Origin: JABDPF01 sp036351575
Lineage (GTDB): Bacteria > Pseudomonadota > Gammaproteobacteria > Xanthomonadales > SZUA-36
Assembly: GCA_036351575.1 (NCBI GenBank)
Contig: JAZBPJ010000052.1
Location: forward strand, 1-7,747
Direction: 5' to 3'
DNA length: 7,747 bases
In this document: positions 1 through 5,734 of the stretch, piece by piece
Position numbering within the stretch: the stretch's first letter is position 1
Layout: each line of letters opens with the position of its first letter
Made by a program: the position numbers and the translations under genes
The notes under the pieces: model-generated
The model's input: the letters and a program-made list of their open reading frames with translations, nothing else
What the model was told of the DNA's origin: nothing
The model's database searches: none

Positions 1-263
1 ATGCCCGAAGCAGCGTTCACAAATGCTGAGGTCACCCCCAAGAAAAGCACGATCGCGAGTGAAATTGAGACCTTCCTTGGAACCCTAAGCAGAAGCTTGT
101 AGTAAGTTTTGCGGATACTCTTGCTCAGTATGGGCAATAAAAAAAGCAAAAACAGGATCAAAAATTGCAGAATGCGCTTGACGTCGTAGGTCCAAAGACC
201 GGGAACAAGTGTCGTTGTTGAAGTTACGAAAAGGAAAAGCGAGGGGAGCAGGGCCCCAATCAC
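1..263 (-). CDS. Partial multi-pass membrane protein, possible O-antigen ligase / pilin oligosaccharyltransferase (N-terminal part)
   Basis: The minus strand reads open from the pilR end to the left edge of the window, and the gene continues outside it. The translation is strongly hydrophobic: a segment like GALLPSLFLFVTS, a short polar stretch with WTYDVKRILQF, a long Leu/Phe/Ile segment, a basic loop (SKSIRKTYYKLLLRVPRK), then another hydrophobic segment (SISLAIVLFLGVTSAFV). A membrane helix, a 'YDxKRxLQ' motif and a second helix are typical of the start of Wzy/WaaL-type O-antigen ligases and PglL/TfpO pilin glycosyltransferases; this is a family resemblance from memory. No in-frame ATG exists. 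The start given is a GTG at 261-263; a TTG at 306-308, overlapping the pilR stop, is the alternative. Base composition is AT-richer than the flanking genes, as is common for surface-polysaccharide genes. That this is a membrane protein gene is fairly secure; its function is tentative. Confidence 0.55.
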   Translation of the reverse strand, partial: MIGALLPSLFLFVTSTTTLVPGLWTYDVKRILQFLILFLLFLLPILSKSIRKTYYKLLLRVPRKVSISLAIVLFLGVTSAFVNAASG

Positions 264-300
264 ACCGGGAGAAATTACATTACTCTCGCCTGTACCTGGT

Positions 301-1698
301 CTAGTCAATTCCGAACTTTTTCAGCTTGTAGCGGAACGAGCGAAAACTGATGCCCAGCATCTCGGCCGCGCGCGTCTTGTTGTAGCGTGCTTTCTTCAAC
401 GCGTCCTCGAGCATTTTCTTCTCGATGTTCTCGATATAGGTGTCCAGCGACTCGTCTTCGGGCTTGTCGGCTGAAGCGGCCTCGCCGCTGTCCGGTTCGT
501 TGATGTCCACGTACTCCAGCATCAGGTCTTCCGGCCGGATGACCTTGCCGTCGCTCATGGTGACGGCGCGCTGCAGGATGTTGATCAGTTCCCGTACGTT
601 GCCGCTGTAGCTGTGCGAGCAGAGCGAATCCATCGCTTCCGGCGAAATTTCGGGCGGTTCGCCGTCGGACCATTGTTCGGCGATATCGGTCAGGAAACGG
701 TTGGCCAGCAGCGGGATGTCCTCGACACGTTCGCTCAGCCCCGGCATGCGCAGTTCGATCACGTTGAGCCGGAAATAGAGGTCGCTGCGGAACTTGCCTT
801 CTTCCACCAGCGGTTTCAGCGGCTTGTGCGAAGCGCTCAGGATGCGCACGTCCACCGGCACTTCCTCGCGCGCGCCGATCGGCATCACGGCCTTTTCCTG
901 GATGACGCGCAGCAGCTTGACCTGCATGTGCAGGGGCAGGTCGGCGACCTCGTCGAGCATCAGCGTGCCGCCGTCCGCCGCCTGGAACAGGCCGTCCTTG
1001 TGGTCACTGGCGCCGGTAAAGCTGCCCTTGCGGTGGCCGAAAAACTCGCTTTCCATCAATTCGGTCGGAATGGCGCCGCAGTTGACCGGGATAAAGGGCC
1101 CGTCGGCGCGCGGGCCGAGTTCGTGGATCAGCCGCGCGGCCAGTTCCTTGCCGGAGCCGGAATCCCCGCTGACCAGCACCGGCGCCTGGCTGCGCGCCAG
1201 CTTGGCGATCATCGTCTTGCACTGGTTCATGGCCGCTGACGAGCCGATCAGCCGGTCGAGCTTGTTCTCCGCCGCTTTGCCCGGGGCCGCGGTGCCGCTG
1301 CCGCCCGTGTCCTGCGCCGAGTCCTGGCGCAGCTTGAGCGCGGTGTTGACCAGCTTGCGCAGCACCGCCAGGTCGACCGGCTTGGATACGAAATCGAAAG
1401 CGCCGAGCTTGAGCGCGTAAACCGCGTCCTCGACCTTGCCGTGCGCGGTAATCATCGCGGTGGGCAGGTCGGGATATTTCTCGACGATTTCCTCGACCAG
1501 GTCCAGGCCGTTGCCGTCCGGCAGCCGCATGTCGGTCAGGCAGAAACTGAATTCTTCGTCGTGCAGCGCCCGGCGCGCCTCGGCCAGGTTTTCGGCCGTG
1601 GTCACCACCAGGCCCATGCGGCTGAGTGTCAGGTCGAGCAGTTCAAGGATGTCCGGCTCGTCGTCAATTACGAGAACTTTCTGGTTCTTCTGGTTCAT
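301..1698 (-). CDS. pilR: Sigma-54-dependent response regulator PilR (type IV pilus regulator)
   Basis: This 465-residue protein is an NtrC-family activator with three parts. The receiver domain (about 7-122) has the acidic pair D12/D13, phosphoacceptor D56 in LTDMRLPDG, T84 and K106. The AAA+ sigma-54 interaction domain has Walker A GDSGSGKE (178-185), the sigma-54 contact loop GSFTGA (225-230) and Walker B LMLDE (246-250). A Fis-type helix-turn-helix at the C-terminus ends FRSFRYKLKKFGID, close to the Pseudomonas PilR ending as remembered. Known role: once phosphorylated by PilS, PilR activates sigma-54 promoters, classically the major pilin gene pilA. Its pilin target is not in this window. 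The ATG is preceded by AAGGAAGAGG, a good ribosome site, in the 15-base gap after pilS, so the two genes are almost certainly co-transcribed. GSFTGA instead of GAFTGA is normal for PilR. All catalytic motifs are intact. Confidence 0.95.
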   Translation of the reverse strand: MNQKNQKVLVIDDEPDILELLDLTLSRMGLVVTTAENLAEARRALHDEEFSFCLTDMRLPDGNGLDLVEEIVEKYPDLPTAMITAHGKVEDAVYALKLGAFDFVSKPVDLAVLRKLVNTALKLRQDSAQDTGGSGTAAPGKAAENKLDRLIGSSAAMNQCKTMIAKLARSQAPVLVSGDSGSGKELAARLIHELGPRADGPFIPVNCGAIPTELMESEFFGHRKGSFTGASDHKDGLFQAADGGTLMLDEVADLPLHMQVKLLRVIQEKAVMPIGAREEVPVDVRILSASHKPLKPLVEEGKFRSDLYFRLNVIELRMPGLSERVEDIPLLANRFLTDIAEQWSDGEPPEISPEAMDSLCSHSYSGNVRELINILQRAVTMSDGKVIRPEDLMLEYVDINEPDSGEAASADKPEDESLDTYIENIEKKMLEDALKKARYNKTRAAEMLGISFRSFRYKLKKFGID

Positions 1699-1713
1699 TC
1701 CTCTTCCTTGCGT

Positions 1714-3360
1714 CTAGGAAGCGCGCCGTTCCTGGATCATGTCTTCCGCGTGCGTGCCTTTCGCCAAAGACATGCGGATGTGGAACTGCGCGCCTTCGCC
1801 CGGCTCAGAGTCTACCGTAAGTTCGGCCTGGTTTGCTTCACAAAGTTGCCGGGCGATGTACAGGCCGAGCCCGGAGCCTTCCTTGCGCGTGCTGTAGAAG
1901 GGCTCGAAGATCTGGTCGATCTGGGCGGATTTGATTCCCGGGCCGTTGTCGGCAATGGTGATGACGCCGTAACCGGAGTCCTCGTTGGTCATCAGCCGCA
2001 GGCGCACCCGGGGGATGATGCTCTCGCGGTCGGCGTGGTCGATGGCGTTGTCCATCAGCTTCCACAGGCACTGGTGCAGCTGGCTCTTGTCGAACAGCAC
2101 GAAGGCCTCGTCGGTATCGAGCTCGGCCGCGAAGTCCAGCGAGTGGTCCGACTTGGAGGTCTCGAACTCCAGCGCAAACTCGGGCAGAAAGACATGCAGC
2201 GGAACGACCTCGGGCTGCGACTGCTCGCGCCGCGACAGCTGCAGGATGTTCTCGACAATCCCGTTCATGCGCTTGGCGTGGTTCTGGATGATGTGCACCA
2301 GGCGCATTTCGGCCAGGCTGATCTGCGGTGATTCCTCGAGCAGCTGGGAAGCGTGCGTCAGCGCGGCCAGCGGGTTGCGGATTTCGTGCGCGATGCTCCC
2401 GGTCAGCTTGGCCAGCGAGTTGACCGACAGCTCGACCGCGCGGCGCGCGACGACGTTGTTGTCGTTCAGGAAGATCATCGCGCCGAGGCCGGATTCGGCC
2501 GGCAGGGCGACGAAGGTCGGCAGGATGCCGGCCTGGCTGGACTCCAGCGTCAGCGGTTTCGGGTAGTCGGTCGGCTCGCGCCGCCACTTCAGCAGCGAAG
2601 CGTACAGGCGCGGCGACATGTCTTCGAGCGGCTGCTGCCGGACCTTGGGGCTGCCCAGGGCGAACCACGCCGACTCGTTCATCACCCGGACCCTGTCGTT
2701 CGCGTCGACCGCGATGACCCCGGTGCGCATGCGCCGAATGATCAGCTCGTTGGCCTGTTCCAGCTCGGTCAGCGCTTCCTTGCGTTTTTCCGCGATCAGC
2801 CGGTAGTCGCGCGCCCAGTAGGCGATCTGGTTGGCCAGGATGGCGGTCACCAGGGCGGTCAGGCCGAACAGGGCGGACTGGATGACCTGGCGCGCGCTGA
2901 AGTCGTAAAGCAGGTAGTTCGAAATCGCCGTCACGACCATGAAGACGCAGGCGACCGAGGCCAGCGCCAGGGCGTAACGCAGCGGCAGCAGGATGGCCGC
3001 CGCGCCGCTGGTGAAGACCAGCAGGATGCCGATGCCGTGCTCGATGCCGGACAGGAAAATGACCAGCAGGCCGAGGAAAATGACGTCGGTGGAGAGCGAG
3101 ATGCTGGCGAGCCGGTAGATGTCGCTGCGCGTGTAGCGGGCCTGGAGAAGGTACATCAGCGCGAAAACGAGGTAGGCGCCCAGCACGGCGGCCGCCATGA
3201 AATCGCGGGACAGGGGTTCCGGGAACGTGCTCAGCGTGCTGGCGTGCGCCCAGCCCAGAATGATCGCGATGATCAGCCGGTAGAAATCAAGGTAGTTGAC
3301 GACTTTTCGCGTCAACGATTCCGGCAACGGCCAGGACGTATATTCCACCGTGGTTTTCAT
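1714..3360 (-). CDS. pilS: Sensor histidine kinase PilS
   Basis: This 548-residue membrane kinase is the partner of PilR. The N-terminal ~190 residues hold about six hydrophobic segments (e.g. FYRLIIAIILGWA, STDVIFLGLLVIFL, VIQSALFGLTALVTAIL), matching the polytopic sensor of PilS, which in Pseudomonas senses pilin in the inner membrane. A PAS-like region follows (GVIAVDANDRVRVMNESA). Then come the dimerisation/phosphoacceptor H-box AHEIRNPLAAL with H325, the ATP-binding N-box with N438 (LMDNAIDHA), the G1 box ADNGPGIK and the G2 box GSGLGLYIA. The protein autophosphorylates on His and passes phosphate to D56 of PilR. Length is close to known PilS (about 530). The start ATG has GGAGAG upstream on the minus strand, and an extended -10 motif lies about 70 bases upstream. 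It is transcribed divergently from sucC and is first in the pilSR operon. Confidence 0.93.
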   Translation of the reverse strand: MKTTVEYTSWPLPESLTRKVVNYLDFYRLIIAIILGWAHASTLSTFPEPLSRDFMAAAVLGAYLVFALMYLLQARYTRSDIYRLASISLSTDVIFLGLLVIFLSGIEHGIGILLVFTSGAAAILLPLRYALALASVACVFMVVTAISNYLLYDFSARQVIQSALFGLTALVTAILANQIAYWARDYRLIAEKRKEALTELEQANELIIRRMRTGVIAVDANDRVRVMNESAWFALGSPKVRQQPLEDMSPRLYASLLKWRREPTDYPKPLTLESSQAGILPTFVALPAESGLGAMIFLNDNNVVARRAVELSVNSLAKLTGSIAHEIRNPLAALTHASQLLEESPQISLAEMRLVHIIQNHAKRMNGIVENILQLSRREQSQPEVVPLHVFLPEFALEFETSKSDHSLDFAAELDTDEAFVLFDKSQLHQCLWKLMDNAIDHADRESIIPRVRLRLMTNEDSGYGVITIADNGPGIKSAQIDQIFEPFYSTRKEGSGLGLYIARQLCEANQAELTVDSEPGEGAQFHIRMSLAKGTHAEDMIQERRAS

Positions 3361-3426
3361 GCCTGGTCTCTCCGAATAGCGTTCCTTCGCCCGGGGGCAA
3401 ATGCCGATGTGCCCGCCTCGGAAGTG

Positions 3427-3435
3427 AGTATAGCA
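3427..3435 (-). promoter_or_regulatory. Candidate extended -10 promoter for pilSR
   Basis: Read on the minus strand this is TGCTATACT, a TGn extension followed by TATACT (5 of 6 to the sigma-70 -10 consensus). It lies about 67 bases upstream of the pilS ATG. No convincing -35 box is seen at 16-18 bases, which extended -10 promoters can tolerate. This is inference from motif and position only. Confidence 0.4.
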
Positions 3436-3519
3436 TCAGCCGCACAGCCGCATGCGTCTCGCGCAGGCCGGCGTTTTCCCAGGCGCCGGGATGCAAAAAC
3501 CGGGCGCGGCAAATGCGTT

Positions 3520-3548
3520 TTGATTTAAACGGACGATCGGGTGAAAAT
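3520..3548 (+). promoter_or_regulatory. Candidate sigma-70 promoter for sucCD
   Basis: TTGATT (3520-3525) and GAAAAT (3543-3548) are separated by exactly 17 bases. Each matches four of six consensus positions, and the region is AT-richer than its surroundings. It would leave a 5' leader of about 65 bases before sucC. The boxes are weak and the call rests on spacing and position. Confidence 0.3.
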
Positions 3549-3619
3549 AACGTCTTTGAATCTGCCCGAAACGGGCCGGTTGCCGTGACAAGCGCATCAC
3601 CCACCCTCGAGGAGCAACT

Positions 3620-4780
3620 ATGAATTTCCATGAATACCAGGCAAAAGAACTTTTTGCCGCGTACGGCATCCCCGTGCCCGCGGGAATCGTGGCGGACACG
3701 CCCGAGGCCGCCGTGCAGGCGGCCCGCGAACTGGGCGGCGACATGTGGGTCGTCAAGGCCCAGGTGCACGCGGGCGGCCGCGGCAAGGCCGGCGGCGTGA
3801 AACTGGTGCGCAGCCTCGACGAGGTGGCCGCCGAGGCGAAACGCATGCTGGAACTGAAAATCAGCACCTACCAGACCGGCGGCATGGCGCTTCCGGTGGA
3901 CAAGGTGCTGGTTTGCGAGGCCCTGGACATCGCCAATGAACTGTACCTTTCGGCCCTGGTCGATCGCGTGCACCGCTGCGTGACCTTCATGGGTTCGGCC
4001 GCGGGCGGCGTCGATATCGAACAGGTCGCCGCCACCGAGCCGGAAAAACTGATTACCGTGCAGATCGACAACACGGCGGGCCTGCAGCCCTTCCAGGCGC
4101 GCAAAGTCGGTTTCGGCATGGGCCTGAACGGCACGCAGGTGCGGCAGCTCACGAAGATCATGAGCGGCCTGTACCGGCTGTTCAAGGACAAGGACCTGAG
4201 CCTGATCGAGGTCAACCCGCTGATCATCACCGAAAGCGGCGACCTGCTCGCGCTGGATGCCAAGATCAACGCCGACGGCAACGCGCTGTTCCGCCATCCC
4301 GACCTGCTCGAGATGCGCGACGAGTCCCAGGAAGACCCCACCGAGGTGGCCGCCAGCAAGCACGACCTCAACTACGTCACGCTGGACGGCAACATCGGCT
4401 GCATGGTCAACGGTGCGGGCCTGGCCATGGCGACCATGGACGTGATCCAGCTCAACGGCGGCGAGCCGGCCAACTTTCTCGACGTCGGCGGTGGTTCCGA
4501 CGCCGAGCGCGTGGCCGAGGCCTTCAAGCTGATCGTGTCCAGCGACCGGGTCGAGGCCATCCTGGTCAACATCTTCGGCGGCATCGTGCGCTGCGACCAG
4601 ATTGCCCAGGGCATCATCGCGGCGGTGGGCGAGGTCGGTGTCGACGTTCCGGTCGTCGTTCGGCTGGAGGGCACCAACGTCGAGAAAGGCAAGCAGCTGC
4701 TCAACGAGAGCGGGCTGGCCATCATCGCCGCAGACAACCTGAATGACGCAGCGCAGAAAGTCGTCGCTGCCGCAGCCTGA
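3620..4780 (+). CDS. sucC: Succinyl-CoA synthetase (ADP-forming) beta subunit
   Basis: SucC pairs with SucD to convert succinyl-CoA plus phosphate and ADP into succinate, CoA and ATP, the substrate-level phosphorylation step of the TCA cycle in the cytoplasm. The 386 residues are close to the usual 388. The start MNFHEYQAKELFAAYGIPVP is the canonical ATP-grasp N-terminus of this subunit. VHAGGRGKAGGVKLV is the nucleotide-binding loop, and E197, N199 and D213 (in LIEVNPLIIT and LALDAKINADG) fall at the positions of the Mg-nucleotide ligands. The C-terminal CoA-ligase domain has FLDVGGGSDAERV and NIFGGIVRCDQIAQG. A strong ribosome site, GAGGAG at 3609-3614, sits five bases before the ATG. It is first in an operon with sucD, 14 bases downstream. 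Nothing odd was seen. Confidence 0.97.
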   Translation: MNFHEYQAKELFAAYGIPVPAGIVADTPEAAVQAARELGGDMWVVKAQVHAGGRGKAGGVKLVRSLDEVAAEAKRMLELKISTYQTGGMALPVDKVLVCEALDIANELYLSALVDRVHRCVTFMGSAAGGVDIEQVAATEPEKLITVQIDNTAGLQPFQARKVGFGMGLNGTQVRQLTKIMSGLYRLFKDKDLSLIEVNPLIITESGDLLALDAKINADGNALFRHPDLLEMRDESQEDPTEVAASKHDLNYVTLDGNIGCMVNGAGLAMATMDVIQLNGGEPANFLDVGGGSDAERVAEAFKLIVSSDRVEAILVNIFGGIVRCDQIAQGIIAAVGEVGVDVPVVVRLEGTNVEKGKQLLNESGLAIIAADNLNDAAQKVVAAAA

Positions 4781-4794
4781 GGAGTGAAACCCGA

Positions 4795-5670
4795 ATGAGC
4801 GTACTGATCAACAAGAACACCCGGGTCGTGGTCCAGGGCTTCACCGGCAACCAGGGCACCTTCCACTCGACGCAGGCCATCGAATACGGCACCCGGATCG
4901 TCGGCGGCGTCACGCCCGGAAAAGGCGGGCAATCCCACCTCGGCCTGCCGGTGTACAACACCGTGGCCGACGCCGTCGCGGATACCGGAGCCAATGCCAG
5001 CGTGATCTACGTGCCGCCGCCGTTCGCGGCCGACGCCATCCTCGAGGCGGCCGATGCCGGCGTCGAGGTGATCGTCGCGATTACCGAGGGCATCCCGGTG
5101 CAGGACATGATGACGGTCAAGTCCGTCATCGACAGCAAGCCCGGCACCTGGCTGATCGGCCCCAACTGCCCGGGCATCATCACGCCCGGGGAATGCAAGA
5201 TCGGCATCATGCCGGGCCAGATTCACTCCAAGGGCGTGGTCGGCATCGTTTCCCGTTCCGGCACGCTGACCTACGAGGCCGTTTACCAGACGACCCAGGC
5301 CGGCCTGGGCCAGACCACGGTCATCGGCATCGGCGGCGACCCGATCCAGGGCATGAACTTCATCGATGTGCTCGGACTGTTCCAGGACGACCCGGAAACC
5401 GAGGGCATCATCATGGTCGGCGAGATCGGCGGTTCCGCCGAGGAAGACGCGGCCGAGTTCATCGCGAAGAACGTAACGAAGCCGGTCGCGGCCTACATCG
5501 CCGGTGTAACCGCGCCCCCCGGCAAGCGCATGGGTCACGCGGGCGCCATCATCGCGGGCGGCAAGGGCACCGCCGAGGCCAAGTTCGAGGCGCTGGAGGC
5601 GGCGGGCGTATCCACCGTGCGTTCCCCGGCCGACCTGGGACGGGCCATCCAGAAACTGTTGGTCGGGTAG
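4795..5670 (+). CDS. sucD: Succinyl-CoA synthetase (ADP-forming) alpha subunit
   Basis: SucD is the CoA-binding, phosphohistidine-carrying subunit of succinyl-CoA synthetase. The 291 residues match the usual length. The N-terminal Rossmann-type CoA-binding domain begins SVLINKNTRVVVQGFTGNQG and continues with GGVTPGKGGQSHLGLPVY. GPNCPGIITPGECKIGIMPG is the conserved domain junction. The active-site histidine that is transiently phosphorylated is H248 in MGHAGAIIAGGKGTA. A ribosome site GAGGAG overlaps the sucC stop codon, so translation of the two subunits is probably coupled. The gene is followed after only eight bases by a palindromic repeat that could act as the operon's terminator. The sequence is intact and typical. 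Confidence 0.97.
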   Translation: MSVLINKNTRVVVQGFTGNQGTFHSTQAIEYGTRIVGGVTPGKGGQSHLGLPVYNTVADAVADTGANASVIYVPPPFAADAILEAADAGVEVIVAITEGIPVQDMMTVKSVIDSKPGTWLIGPNCPGIITPGECKIGIMPGQIHSKGVVGIVSRSGTLTYEAVYQTTQAGLGQTTVIGIGGDPIQGMNFIDVLGLFQDDPETEGIIMVGEIGGSAEEDAAEFIAKNVTKPVAAYIAGVTAPPGKRMGHAGAIIAGGKGTAEAKFEALEAAGVSTVRSPADLGRAIQKLLVG

Positions 5671-5678
5671 GCAATGGC

Positions 5679-5709
5679 GGGGTCAGAGTCGCATTGCGAC
5701 TCTGACCCC
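5679..5709. repeat. Palindromic repeat (family A) in the sucD-nadE gap; possible terminator
   Basis: GGGGTCAGAGTCGCA (5679-5693) and its exact complement TGCGACTCTGACCCC (5695-5709) form a 15-base perfect inverted repeat around a single central base. A real hairpin would open a 4-5 base loop. The core GGGGTCAGAGT is shared with the repeats inside nadE. Read on the minus strand, 5698-5715 is AAAACCGGGGTCAGAGTC, the same 18 bases as 6465-6482. On the plus strand the stem is followed by GGTTTT, so it may act as a weak intrinsic terminator after sucD, but the T run is short. It nearly fills the 64-base gap and leaves only 25 bases before nadE. Confidence 0.85.
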
Positions 5710-5734
5710 GGTTTTACACAGCCTTGACGAAGTC

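Larger units (their letters stand above)
3361..3619. other. Divergent intergenic region between pilS and sucC
   Basis: These 259 bases separate the two outward-facing transcription units and must carry both promoters. The sucC-proximal part (about 3490-3560) is AT-richer than its surroundings. A short inverted repeat, CCGGCG at 3468-3473 and CGCCGG at 3484-3489 with a 10-base loop, lies between the two candidate promoters. It could be an operator or chance in GC-rich DNA. No small ORF or RNA gene is supported here. Confidence 0.6.

Noticed and set aside
1..102. 33-codon plus-strand ORF beginning with ATG at position 1
   Set aside because: It is short, has no visible upstream context, and lies antisense to a much better hydrophobic reading frame on the minus strand.
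225..1000. Variant GSFTGA loop in PilR as a functional oddity
   Set aside because: GSFTGA is the form remembered for Pseudomonas PilR as well, so it is normal for this subfamily.
2353..3528. 391-residue open frame on the plus strand opposite pilS
   Set aside because: It is a shadow of pilS: composition is Arg/Gln/Asp/Val-rich low complexity, there is no family resemblance or ribosome site, and PilS on the other strand has all kinase motifs. The same applies to 613-1239, 794-1420 and 1441-2331.
3287..5538. Long minus-strand open frames (3287-4363 and 4372-5538) opposite sucC and sucD
   Set aside because: These are antisense shadows of high-GC codon usage. The plus strand encodes unmistakable SucC and SucD with good ribosome sites.
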